Part shown: in pieces, positions 1 through 11,513 of the stretch | Position numbering within the stretch: position 1 is the first letter of the stretch | Layout: each line of letters begins with the position of its first letter | Assembly: GCF_030463535.1 (NCBI RefSeq) | Contig: NC_132896.1 | Coordinates: 32,582,477-32,646,476 of the forward strand | Source: Salminus brasiliensis | Lineage: Eukaryota > Chordata > Actinopteri > Characiformes > Bryconidae | Reading direction: 5' to 3' | DNA length: 64,000 nucleotides | The notes under the pieces: generated by a model | Databases searched by the model: none | What the model saw: only the letters and a program-made list of their open reading frames with translations | What the model was told of the DNA's origin: nothing | Made by a program: the position numbers and the translations under genes

Positions 1-1023
1 AACATAAATAATACTATAGTGGAGCCTGAATTAACTGCAATTCAGTGAAACACCTAAAGTTTAGATTCCTTCAGGAAGGTCTGATCCATTATAAAATTAA
101 ACAATTGATATTTGAAAAAAAGTTCAGTGCTGTTAATATAATATTTTCACTGCCGGTCATAAACAAACTGTAAAATTGTTCATAAGTGATGAGAAAGATT
201 TGTTTTGGTGTGTATGCAGTGATTAACAACTCTAAAAACAAGATAACAATATATAAATCTGCAATTTATCAAACATAAAGAAACTGAACTATACTACAAC
301 CAATAAATAAATAATTGATAAAGTGACAAACGACACTAAAAGAAGAGCACAGTGTATTATATGGTAAATAATGATATGCACATTTATTACTGTAAACTAA
401 GGTTTGTCAGTTCTACGTCATTTAAGAAAAGACAGTTTCATTGGTTTGACTCAACTCAAATAAGCCATTAGACTTAGGAAATGGCAATAAAATGTGTAGT
501 CTACTCTCAAATGATGATTCAAATGGCTCTTTGCATGATGCCAAAGAAGAACCATTTTTGGTGCCAAAAAGAAGCATGTTTATAATAGAGCTGTGGGTTC
601 TATTAGTTTTATAGGCCTCAAAACCATCACTTAATGTAACAGATCATTTCTAATTTAAAGGTTCTCTATTAGAAACACAGTTCTTTATGGGACAGCCTGA
701 TAGCATCCTATTCACCAGCCTGAAGTACAATTTATAAACCATAAAGAAAGATCTAAACTTTACCAATCAAAGTATTTAGTGAAATGAAGCTACCTTGAAT
801 ATTTTATTGTGTTGAAAACTGTAAATACAAGTCATTTAAGGTTCTTCTTCTGTTAGGTAACACTTCCTAAATGAGGGTTTTCATTGGCTGTTGCACAATT
901 GATGACACAGTGGTTTCTAAAGAGGCCCAGAGGTCTGGTCTGGTAGGTACATTACGCTCCATCAAGCAGGCAGAAGGACTTTGTGGTTTCCTTTCAAACG
1001 TTTCTCTTCAAATAGCTTAAATA
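1..1023. other. Left flank, no gene seen
   Basis: AT-rich non-coding sequence before gene 1. I see no Ig-domain exon or known repeat in it. The last part (about 860-1020) should hold the gene 1 promoter. It has a reverse CCAAT (ATTGG, near 884) and TTTCCTTT at 987-994, but not the GTGA/CCAAT layout found upstream of most other genes in the cluster. Confidence 0.5.
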
Positions 1024-4000
1024 ATGATCATGCATTCTGAGAAGATCACTCCAGTTTGGATTCTTATAGCAACACTTTGCAGAATAGGTTCGTTTCTGCA
1101 TTTGTTTTAACCGAAATCTACAAAACCAATGCTCAACTTTGTGACTTTTTTTTTGTTACTTTTTTTACAGATTCTGGAGAAGCTGTGAGTCTTCATCAGA
1201 AGCCACCAGTTGTGTTAGCTAAGGCTGGTGAAGCTGTTACCCTTCACTGCACATTTGAGGAAAAGAACAGTAATGAACGAATGGTTTGGTATAAGCAGAA
1301 ACCGGGACAGGCTCCTCAGAATGTGGCAGTAATTATAGCAAATAGCGAACCAGTGATTTCACCTGAGTTTGAGAAATCAGGAATTCAGCTGGAGACAAAC
1401 AGGAGCAGAATTTCTCTGATTATTCCACATACAGCTAAAGACCATGAGGGAACGTACTTCTGCGGTATTTCTCAAATCAACATGATTCTCTTTTCCAGTG
1501 GAACTTTGTTAGCAGTGAGAGGTAATCACCAACTCTTTATTTTCATCTGTTATAAACATTTACATATCTTTGCTGACAAACCTTGTATCTCCATTTTAGT
1601 TCTAGGTGATAATGACATATTTTAACTTATATGTTTAACTCATTTGTAGATCATTCACAGCCAAGCATCTTAGTGCATCAAACTCCAGTATCGAGATCAG
1701 TTTCTCCAGGAGAACCAGTGACTCTGCAGTGCACGGTCCTCTCTGAGATCGCAGCAGCTGATATCCGAGTGCTCTGGTTCAGACCTTCTGCAGGAAAATC
1801 CTTGCCTGAAATCATCTTCACTGATAACAGCAACAGCAGCCGTCAGTGTGAGACCAGCTGTGTGTTCAACTTCTCCAAGAACATTCTCAATAAGGCCGAT
1901 GCTGGAACTTACTACTGTGCTGTGTCCACCTGTGGGAAGATCCTACTTGGAAATGGGACAGCAGTGAATTTAGGTAACCTTTCATTTGAAAAAATGAATG
2001 GAAAAGAAGCTTAGAATTACTAACTGTTGTACCAGTTGTAATAATTGTAATAATTAACAATAGAATTTACTTACTTACCAAATGTAAGACAGGTAAAACT
2101 ACTGTGAGAGCTGTTAAATAGACTTCCATCATTACTGCTACTAACTATTTGTTTCTGAGTATGACAAAAGCTAGAAAATATATTAGGAAGGTAAAACTAA
2201 CGTCATTATTTTATGGACACTGCCATATATGAACATGTTACAACAATGTGAAATATCCCACATCTACATCCAGTGGGCACAGGGGGCACATTTGATATTT
2301 TTAAGGCATTCTTTTTTCTCTGGTCAATGTTTTATGACATTTCTAATGACATTAGTTTTACATTTCTAATATATTTTCTAGCTTTTGTCATACTGAGAAA
2401 CAAATAATTGAAAGTAATGATGGAAGTCTATAACAGTATCACAGTAGTTTTACCTGTCTTACATTTTGTCCAAAGTAAATTTTATTTTATTACAATTATT
2501 ACAATTTGTACAACAATTAGTAATTCTAAGCTTTTTTCCATTCATTGGTCAAGTTAGCATCGACTGGGGTTCAATGTCATAAAACATTGACTAGAAAAAA
2601 ATAACTTTTTTGCCTTAAAAATATAAAATGTGCCCCCGGTGCCCACTGGATGTAGATGTGGGATATTTCATATTGTAGTAACATATTCATATATGGCATC
2701 ATCCATAAAAAAATCTATACAAAGAATTTATTTCCTGAACAAGTGCTCGAAAATAATCTTGAGATTCAGTCTTCAATAAAAGAATAGATCCAGACCCATT
2801 GTTAAAAATGGTCAATTCAGAAGTGGCAATAATGTTTATAAGTTCTATATTATTCAATACTACATATACTTAATAGGTCTTAAATTGGCAAGCAACAAGT
2901 CCAAAAAGTCACTGGGAAGTAACTAGCTGATTATGATCTAGTTATTACGCAGTACCAAACGTAATTAAGCATTTTCTTGAACACCTGTAAATGTACTTAT
3001 TAAGACTTAATAAGCAAGTGCTTCAAATAAGTATCTGATTGCTAATTACCTCATTATTAGGGAATAATTAAAGAAAAATAAGCATTTATTCAAATCTCTT
3101 GTAACATACTTATTGTTAACACTTAACAAGTAATTAGTTGGTAAGTAACTGGCTGCTTATTGCCTCAGTTTTAAGCAGTAATTGGAGTGAATTTAGAATT
3201 TTTGTGTATACAATGGTGCTCAAGTCTAGTCTAGTCAGAAAGGACCTCACTGCTGAAGGAGGACTTGATTTACATGTGACAGTACTGGTTTAAAATGTAA
3301 AATATAAATATGTTTTTTTTTAATTAAAAACAGAAGAATGGGAAATCGAGGCCTTGCATTTTACTGAGATTGGTCTTGAGAATAAATCTTTACTCTGAGG
3401 CCAAGACCAGCCCAAGACTCATTTGTGGTGTTGAGACTTGACCATTACAATACCATATAATACACAAATTAAGGTGCTCTGGAAAATGCTTAATTCATCA
3501 TTAAGTAATAGTGCGGCAATATGTGCCAGTTACTCACCAGCTACTGAAGCTAAAACTTGTTAAGGCAGTTCTTCACTCCTAAACAAACTGCTACGAGGAG
3601 CCGTAGAAGAAATACCATTGGTTCCATAAAGAACAATTATTGTAAATAGAGATCTGTACATTTGAAGAACCTATTGAAGCTTTAAGAAATATTTTTATAT
3701 ATACATGGATCATCTCTATGGAAGCAAAAGAGGTTTTTCTATGACAGTGCTCAAAGAAATATTTGTAGCAACTTTATTTTTAAGGGTGCAAAGGCCTTTT
3801 ATTTTCTCTAGATGCTGAAGTGATATGGTAAAAATGTACCAGTAATATTAATAACTAACTAAATAATATAAGCATAATGTTCTCATGATATTGTAAATGT
3901 GAGATTTTCAGAATAGCATTTTAAGATACACTAAGGTTTATGATGCTTTTCATAAACATTAATTAAAGATGGCCAGATGCTGTTGTAATCTTTTAATCAT

Positions 4001-4661
4001 GAATGTGCTTCAGTAAGGCCTCTGGATCCTGCTGTGATCTGCCTGGGAGCGGCAGTGGGAGTGTGTGTTGTGGTGATATCTGTACAAGCTGTTTTAAACT
4101 GCAAGAAGAAGATCTGTGGACAGTGCAGCGGTGAGTATGAAAAGATCATTAAGATCACACTTGATATCATATAACATGGTAATATGCTTTCATGGTTTAA
4201 TTAATTACAAAAAAAAAGTTACAAATGAAGCAACGCAAATATTAATAATTTATTTGAAATAACTAAATAATTACGCAAATGAAAAAGTATTTTAACATTA
4301 CGATGAAATTGCAAAGAGCAAACTCCTAAACCTCTCAACAGAAAAATAAACACGCTGCCCTTCTCCCCTATTTCTGTTTCAGCTGAGATGCTTCAACAAG
4401 GCTCATCCAAAAAGAACAAAACCAGACAGGTATTACTTCATCACATTATCATGTACATTACACAGAAAGACCTCCTTGTTAAATGTCCATTTAACATGTC
4501 CTTTCCTGCAGGACCACGGAGCAGAGGAGCTGAATTACGTAGCTCTGAATTTCCATGAGCGGAAAACTAAACAAACACGGGTGAAGAAAGAACAACCTCA
4601 AGACACCCTCTATTCTGAAGTGAAGTGTTCCTCTGTTAACGAGCGCAGGGTGGCTCATTAG
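1024..4661 (+). CDS. nitr: Gene 1: NITR, inhibitory type (ITIM + ITSM)
   Basis: Two-Ig-domain type I membrane receptor, probably inhibitory on lymphoid or NK-like cells (family knowledge). Exons: 1024-1087 leader, 1171-1521 V, 1650-1973 I, 4014-4130 TM, 4383-4429 and 4512-4661 tail; 350 aa. A second in-frame ATG at 1030 is an alternative start. The V domain (about residues 22-138) has LHC, WYKQ, the EGTYFCG cysteine and a degenerate J-like FSSGTLLAV. The I domain (139-246) has LQC, VLWFR, RQCE, YYCAVSTCGK and GNGTAV. The TM helix (about 253-274) has no charge and is followed by a Lys/Cys-rich stop. The tail carries LNYVAL (Tyr310, ITIM) and TLYSEV (Tyr335, fits ITSM TxYxxV). The 2-kb intron before the TM exon contains an inverted repeat. 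A possible poly(A) signal is AATAAA at 5061. Its V and I domains are the most diverged of the cluster. DICP or another fish Ig receptor family is the alternative; the I-domain signature favours NITR. Confidence 0.85.
1993..2712. repeat. Circularly permuted inverted repeat in gene 1 intron 3
   Basis: Segment A (about 1993-2208) and segment B (about 2209-2340) recur on the opposite strand as A' (about 2344-2548) and B' (about 2574-2712). The order is A-B-A'-B', not the A-B-B'-A' of a simple hairpin. Identity looks about 85-90 percent by eye. It has no coding potential. It may be a non-autonomous mobile element or an inverted copy of a tandem unit. Confidence 0.7.
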
Positions 4662-5276
4662 TTCAATTTTACACATTTCTAATATAAGCAAAGATTAACA
4701 AAGCCTGCATCTCCTGTACTCTGCTGCTTACAGTTCTTTTTTATTGATTTGTAATTTGACTTATAATATTTGTTCTGCTACAGTAGAACTAATGTCTTAC
4801 ATTTTTTACATTTATACAGTTTATTTAGACCATTTGTCATTTTCTGCAAATAATGACTTTTTTGTATTTATTTTTTTTGTATGTTGTCAAAAGTGTCCAT
4901 TTTACTCAAATACATACCTATTAATAGTGATAGTAATACGTCTTCAAATTGCCACCTATGTAGAGGATAACACCTTCTTAGCTTTGAATGAAAGTCAGTT
5001 GACATGTAAAGTTACTGAGTACTACTGGGCAGAATCTTTTCTAATCTGTTTTCACATAAAAATAAAAACAAACAAGAAAAGAAAAGTACAAATGTGACCA
5101 GTAATATTAAAAATACTATATTTTTCTGTCTGTCCGTCTGTCTATCTATTCTATCTATGTATCTGTATACTACTCTTTCCTGACGTCTAGTGGACAAGGT
5201 GGTTACAACACACTTGCATATTAAACTTTAACTTGCATATAAAATTCTCAACTTTAAAAACCAAGCCCAACCAAGC

Positions 5277-5280
<4 letters not shown>

Positions 5281-5340
<60 letters not shown>
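5281..5340. repeat. (TA)n microsatellite, about 30 units
   Basis: Uninterrupted TA dinucleotide run of about 60 bases directly next to the Tc1-like relic. The apparent Tyr-Ile repeats in reading frames here are artefacts of this run. Confidence 0.97.
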
Positions 5341-5342
<2 letters not shown>

Positions 5343-5960
5343 GCATTGGTAAGCACCAGCTTTCCTGAGGAATCTTAGCAAAATCCTCATGGGTAGTGTC
5401 CTCCAGTTCACGAATATTCTTGGGTTTGCTGCAGCAACCATCTTCAAATCCCACCAAAAGTTTTGTTTGAGCTTCAAGTCAGGCCACTGCGATGGCCAGT
5501 CCAGAATCTTCCAGGACGTCTTCTGGAACCAAGCCTTGGTGGACTTTGAGGTATGCTTGATATCATGGTTTATTGGAAGGTCCAATGGCGCCCAAGTTCC
5601 AGCTTACTTACAGAAGGAATGACGTTTTCTTTCTAGGATTTTCCAATATTTACTTAACCCCTCGCACATTACAGTGCAAACTGAAACCTCAGGGCCTGCT
5701 GCCACCAAATCTTGCTGCAGGTATTTTTCAGTCTCTAAAAGGTTTTTGACCACCTGCCTTCTCAAGAATTAGGTTAGCAGTGGGCTTCCTTTTTCTGCCA
5801 CATCCAGGTAGGCAGACTCTGAAGTATTTTGGCTTGGAGTCCGGGTCATCGTTCCTGTGGTCAGCGTGAAGTTTGTTTGACACATGATTGGACTGTAAAA
5901 CAGGGTATATAAAGGGTAAGAGGATCAGGGAGGTCCTTCTCCCAAACTTAAGTGGTGCCA
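5341..5960 (-). mobile_element. Degenerate Tc1/mariner-like transposon relic
   Basis: The minus-strand frame at about 5341-5585 encodes a Tc1-type transposase C-terminus: an HDIKHTSK motif, then LDWPSQWPDL and NFWWDLK. These correspond to the family's DNDPKHT and [15 protein letters not shown]. The catalytic Glu of the last motif is replaced (KLKQNFW), and the flanking frame is broken, so it is dead. The sequence at 5590-5960 looks like further parts of the same repeat (short frame with CGRKRKPTAN) but I cannot classify it. Confidence 0.6.
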
Positions 5961-6049
5961 TAACTCCACATAAAGAACAACTGGCAGATAAGATGGCGAT
6001 GAGGATGATATAATAATGTGGGAGGAGCCTGCAGGAGATTGGGGAGAAC

Positions 6050-6660
6050 TTAAGAGAACCTTGGTTTAGAGTTCAGGAGGTCTCTAATTTGAGCTAGAAC
6101 CTTCCACTGATAAGTGAAGGAATGGCTGAGATATGATTTAGGACGTGAGACAGAGAGGTGGTGGTGGTGGTGGTGGTTGTGTGCTGAAACTTTGTCATAG
6201 ACACGTGAAGATGGAAATGATAGGAAATTAGATTAAAGAGGGGAGGGGCTTCAGTTATGTTTCTACTTAAGATCTTCCCCCAACATTTCATTCAAACTGA
6301 TAGAATGCCCACACTGTGCTCACATATGTGTTTATATGTTTTAATTATTTTGATTTAGCCTTTTTTTGGTCATTTTACCAGTTTTACCAGTCAAAGTTGA
6401 GAATAGAATGAAACCAGTGTTTACCAGTAGGAGGCAGCATGACCATTGGCTGTGACCATTGCTGTTGTTTTGTGGTACTTTCCTTTCAGACCTGAGAGGA
6501 ATTCTTGAACGCAAGCCATGTGACTTGTCTTCTGTCTCAACATTTTTGCCCTCTTTTACAGGAACCTTTTCAGCCCAATGAGCCTCACTCTTGAGGTCAT
6601 GACTTAACTGGCCAAGACTAGACTGGCCATTGTAAAATATGGAACACAGTCATAACTGCA
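6050..6660. repeat. Left end of duplicated block, copy 1
   Basis: This region resembles 15095-15720, including the shared GGAGGCAGCATGACCATTGG at about 6431 and 15532. It marks the front edge of a roughly 9-kb block (about 6.05-15.09 kb) that recurs at 15.1-25.3 kb. A (GGT)n run lies near 6157. Confidence 0.65.
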
Positions 6661-6748
6661 CATTTTATTCCGATATATTACAGGACTCAACCTGCTATCT
6701 AAAATAATGATGCAATAGGCTTAAAAAAAGGGTTGGGGGAGGTCTGAT

Positions 6749-6830
6749 GTGACTTTCACCAGCCAATGAACTCGATCTTCTGAGCCCAGCCAGCTGATAC
6801 AGTTTGATGCTCTTGCTAATGGCTTCCTTT
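6749..6830 (+). promoter_or_regulatory. Gene 2 proximal promoter
   Basis: GTGACTTT starts at 6749 and CCAAT lies at 6763-6767 in CAGCCAATGAA, 100 bp before the ATG. A GATACAGTTTG element follows, and CTTCCTTT (ETS-type core on the reverse strand) lies at 6823-6830. The same order occurs upstream of most genes of the cluster. Confidence 0.6.
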
Positions 6831-6862
6831 CCAGTTTGCATCAAAGAAGAGCTGCTGCTTTT

Positions 6863-9471
6863 ATGACGACGACCACGATGTTGGTTCTCATTTTATTTCT
6901 CTATGTAATATGTAAGTTCATTTGCTCTTCATACAAACAAATTGTGAACTTTGCTTCTTTTGTTTCTTTCTCAGCTGAGCTCTGAACCTCTTTTATCCTG
7001 CAGATCCGGCTCAAGCTGCAGACCATTATGAGCCATTTGTATCAGTTAAGTCTGGTGAAAATGTGACTCTTCACTGTAAAGAAAAGCTTGATCAAGACTC
7101 TAGGGTTTGGGTTTGGTACAGACAGAGAGCGGGACAGGAGCCTCAAGAAGTGGCAACACAGTTAAAAAACAGAGATCCCATTCATCCATCAGAAAAATTT
7201 AAGATAAAGGAACACTTTTCTCTGACTATTGAAGGAGCTACTAAAGATGATGAAGGGATGTACTTCTGTGGAAAAGGCGACGGATACACGCTTCATTTTT
7301 TTAACGGCACATTTGTAGCTGTGACAGGTAACAGAATACTGTTTTGACTTTTGTCGGTATCTAAACCCACTTACAACTTTTACACTTCTAATATAAAACT
7401 GCAATCAAAATTAAATTCATGTATGTTATATGTTATGTATGTAAGAAATCAAAATTAACATCATTGTATTTGTAGCATCTCAGTGTTTTATTGCTCATAT
7501 TTGTGCATTATTAAGCCCACACAGTATCAACATACAATATCACCACATTTAAATAAAATCACATTGTTTCTGGCTAATCAAGATGGCAATGGTAAGATGG
7601 TCTTTATTTTATTGACCAGGTCATCCCCAGTTAAAGATCTCAGTGATCCAAACTCCAGTCTCAGCATCCGTTCCTCTGGGAGAAAATGTGACTCTGCAGT
7701 GCACGGTCCGCCCTGAGAACCGAGCAGCAGAACTGCAAGTGCTCTGGTTCAGATCTGCTGCAGGACGATCCTTTCCTGAGATCATCTACACTCATCACAA
7801 CAGCAGCCGTCAGTGTGAGATCAGCTCTTCTAAAGACGGCTGTGTTTTCAACTTCACCAAGAACATCAACAACAGTGAAGATACTGGAACTTACTACTGC
7901 GCTGTGTCCAGCTGTGGGAAGATCATTATTGGGAATGGAGCACATGTGAACTTCAGTAAGACAATTTTTAACGTGTTGCTTCTAGGTAGTATCTAGATAT
8001 AGAAGATATTAGTACAGTGCTCTGACTCCTCATTTCATCATATATTGAAATAAAATAGAAATAAAATGATACAGTAAAAATTAATTAAATAAAAAAGAAA
8101 GAAAATATTGTTTATGTGTATTAATTATGTGTATTATCTAAACTACAAAGCTATCATTTATTAATTAATTGATGTGTTAGATTTTGCAGCATTCAATATG
8201 CTAGAAATGCTAGAACGTTTTATATCAACCGATTTAGTGTTATATTGAACTCCAGGAAAGGCACTAATCAATGATCTCACAGACATAAACATAAACCTGG
8301 TTAGATTTAGACAATGCAATATTCCTGACTCCAACGTGGCCTCCAGTAGGCCATTGAGGATAATTAGTATTATGACTTTCTGCTATTATATCTGACTGTT
8401 TTACTTCAGAATCATATTTTTCCTCATCTTTTTTGATAATTACTGTCAATATATGTCACAAGACTGAAAGTAAAGCATTCTTTAACCAGTGCTTCTGTAC
8501 TTTCTGTGCAGTCAGTGTTGTACTGGGTTCCACACTGGTATTCTTAAACTGCACACACTAATATATCTTCTGTACACACTGACATTTAACTTCAGAACTA
8601 AATACTAACTAATGAACTTAATGAACTGTCAATAAATAACACAATTAAGAGAAATAATCTAAATTGTCCTCTATATACTAAAGTCATTGGACTAAATTCA
8701 TTGTGTTCAATAGTATTTTGTATTTGGTCATAAGTTCAAAAAAGCTTAATGAATAATTAATGATCTCTTATATTGAACTAAAGCTCTGAATTGTTTAAAT
8801 TTCTTCTATACATATTTCATTTGTATAGAAGATATAAGAGAAACAAAGGCAAAAGAAACATGAACTGAGATGGTTAAAAGTTGTTTTATCATAAATATGA
8901 CTACTTCTATCTTTCAGAGGAGTCTGTGGATCCCACTGTGTTCTATCTGGGAGTAGCTTTGGGAATTTGCGTGGTTGTCATTTTTGGCCTAGCTGTTTTA
9001 GACTGCAGAGGTAAGTGCAGCTCTATTATTACTCTTTTGTAATTAATACACTTGTATGATTTAATGGTTAGAATACATTTTTAAAATGCTGAGTTTTGTA
9101 GCTCAGTTCCAGCAGACAAAACAGACAACAATGATGGCTTATCAAATTAATGTGAAATAAAAAAATACCAACAATAATTGTTATTTTTCATTTTTCCATT
9201 GTAGTGAGGCCTCAGCAAGATTCATTGGATAAAGATATGACCAGTCAGGTAGTACTTGTGCTCTCACATGCCGTGGTGTTGTGGTGGACATGAACTACTT
9301 TTCTTTAAAAATAATAATCTGATCTATTTCCTTTTGTTTCCACTGGACCAGACTGCTGTGGAGTGGATTTACGCTGCCAAAAAACTGAGGATGAAGAAAA
9401 GACACTCCGGAGACAGTGTGTACTCTGAAGTGAGCTACTTCTCTGTTACTGATGCTAATCTAACTCGCTAA
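6863..9471 (+). CDS. nitr: Gene 2: NITR type A, inhibitory
   Basis: Exons 6863-6911 leader, 7004-7327 V, 7620-7955 I, 8918-9010 TM, 9205-9248 and 9352-9471 tail; 321 aa. V has LHCKEK, VWYRQ, EGMYFCGKGD and J-like FFNGTFVAV. I has LQC, VLWFRSAAGRSFPEII, RQCE, DGCVF and YYCAVSSCGK. It ends in GNGAHVNF instead of the GNGTAV of its relatives, so the usual glycosylation sequon NGT is lost. The TM has no charged residue. In the tail the first motif is spoiled (WIYAAK, Lys at +3), but SVYSEV and VSYFSV both fit the ITIM consensus and sit nearly back to back. The I-to-TM intron contains a copied 448-nt segment (8214-8661). Poly(A) signal AATAAA lies at 9649. The closest relatives in the window are genes 4 and 7. 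Confidence 0.88.
8214..8661. repeat. Intronic copy of intergenic segment
   Basis: Nearly identical to 10456-10900, which lies downstream of the same gene. Both copies end sharply, in shared AACGTTTTAT on the left and GAAATAATCTA on the right. A diverged relative lies downstream of gene 4 (about 21000-21170), suggesting that the downstream position is ancestral and the intronic copy is derived. Confidence 0.8.
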
Positions 9472-11513
9472 CTCCGAACATTTGAGAAAAATTTAACTTT
9501 TATTAGCATTTATATTTCTTAATTTCTGATTCATTTGATTGGCAATTTGGATTGGACAATTTTGAAAGGTGTTCAGTGTAGCAACAACATTGAAAAGCCA
9601 ACTTTGGTTTCCTAAAGGAAAGGACTTTAAGGTACTGTTGAATTGGCAAATAAACTTTATATCTAGTGAAGAGTTTTGATAGATTTCAAATGTTTTGACA
9701 CTTACAAATCTCTGTTACAGTCAGTGTTATTTATGGAAACAAAGTTGGCTGTTGCACGGCATCACTAACAGAACCCTTTGAGTAATTAATTAATTTCCAA
9801 AATCCAGGATGTTAAAGTGCTTCACTTTGTCTAGATACCATTTGAGCTTAAAACTGTAGGCCTGAATGTTTGGTTTTGAAGGTTTCAGTTCTCTGAAGGA
9901 AGGTGTGAGAACACTTCTTCTTTCACACATGGCCGACGCTCTCATTAGCTTAGATGGTGTCTGATATGATCTGATATCACCTTTTATGGAAATGTGGAAA
10001 CTGAGTTTCAGAAGAGAATGTCCACATTATTTTTTTTAAACTAAAGCTGTGATCAATTCTGCAAATAAGCAAAAGTTGACTTGTGGAGAATATGACTTGT
10101 GGTATTATCATTTTCATCAGTTTCTTTAATGTTTATCCATTTTTGAGTAATCAATGAGACATTATGCTGTGTAACAGATCTTACAAATATAGCTTAATTA
10201 AAAGTAAATAAATAAATGATTACATAGCTGAAATATGTTTTTACTGTTTATTTCTGACTACAAATGCATTGATTTGTTTTGTTTGTTTTAATAACTTGTT
10301 GTGTATGTACATATAATAAAGCTGTTTTTTTACTTGTGCAGAAGAAATAAAGTACACATTACATGTAAAAAATGCCTGGAATGTATTTGTCAAATGTTTA
10401 CAGCAAAATGTTATTAAAATATGATGCCTTAAAGAATTATGTTTACTATGACCTCAACGTTTTATATCAACCAATTTAGTGTTTTATGCAACTCCAGGAA
10501 AGGCACTAATCAATGATCTCACAGAGAACCTAAACCTGGTTAGATTTAGACAATGCAATATTCCTGACTCCAACGTGGCCTCCAGTAGGCCATGGAGGAT
10601 AATTAGTATTATGACTTTCTGCTATTAAATCTGACTGTTTTACATCAGAATCATATTTTTCCTCATCTTTTTTAATAATTACTGTCAATATGTGTCACAA
10701 GACTGAAAGTAAAGCATCCTTTAACCAGTGCTTCTGTACTTTCTGTGCAGTCAATGTTGTACTGGGTTCCACACTGGTATTCTTAAACTGCACACACTAA
10801 TATATCTTCTGTACACACTGACATTTAACTTCAGAACTAAATACTAACTAATGAACTTAATGAACTGTCAATAAATAACACAATTAAGAGAAATAATCTA
10901 TAATCAATCAAGTTTGCTACACAATTTACAGATCTACAAATGAAACTTCTGACTTGAAAATCTAATGATGTCTTAAACACATGAGTAACAGGAGTAAGTT
11001 AAATACAGGAAAATTAAGTGCAGTCTTTAAAAGGTTCTCAGAGAATGAAAACCTAAAGTATCAAAAGTATAGTATAGAGAATTAAAAAAAATAACTAATT
11101 TACAGTACAATTAATGTTTATTAATGTCCAGAACATCAGCAATACAGATTCATTACTGAAAACCTACATTCCTTTTATAACAGTCGACCAGGTTTTAATC
11201 CGCTCTTGAACATTTTGACCTGCAGAGGCAAAGATCATATGGACAAATGAGCAAAGATCAGATGCCTAACAAATAAAACCACAATAGAGTTTTCCAGGAA
11301 CTAAGACAACTAGTATTAACACTTACAGAGAGTTTAAGGAAGAAGAAGCCAAACAAGAAAAGAACTGAAGCTGCCTGAAAGAACCATGTGATTTTTTGCG
11401 AGCCAATGAAATTCAGAATAAGAACCCCCTCCAGGCCAATACAGCTTGGTGTGTTTGGTCAGTTACTTCCTTTAGAATATTTTCATAGAGTTATAACTGT
11501 TGCTTTTTCTACG
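9472..11513. other. Intergenic between genes 2 and 3
   Basis: Contains the 3' flank of gene 2, which is alignable with that of gene 4 (about 9800-10000 against 19720-19930). It also contains the partner (10456-10900) of the intronic repeat and the promoter of gene 3. No other exon is seen. Confidence 0.6.
11388..11473 (+). promoter_or_regulatory. Gene 3 proximal promoter
   Basis: GTGATTTT starts at 11388, CCAAT lies at 11403-11407 (111 bp before the ATG), AATACAGCTTGG follows, and ACTTCCTTT (ETS-type core, reverse strand) lies at 11465-11473. The layout matches gene 5 closely. Confidence 0.6.

Larger units (their letters stand above)
4662..6862. other. Intergenic between genes 1 and 2
   Basis: Holds the 3' flank of gene 1, a long (TA)n microsatellite, a minus-strand Tc1-like relic, and from about 6050 the start of the block that recurs at about 15095. 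No Ig exon is visible. Confidence 0.6.

Noticed and set aside
1171-1521. V(D)J recombination signals next to V exons, suggested by J-like ends
   Set aside because: I found no CACAGTG heptamer at the V or I exon ends; the J-like sequence is encoded in the exon and is followed by a splice donor.
5187-5585. Protein with long Tyr-Ile repeats on the minus strand
   Set aside because: The repeats are translated (TA)n microsatellite joined to a dead transposase relic.
9352-9400. First tail motif IYAAK in genes 2 and 4 as an ITIM
   Set aside because: Lys at +3 after Tyr does not fit the Leu/Val/Ile requirement; the two later tyrosines do fit.
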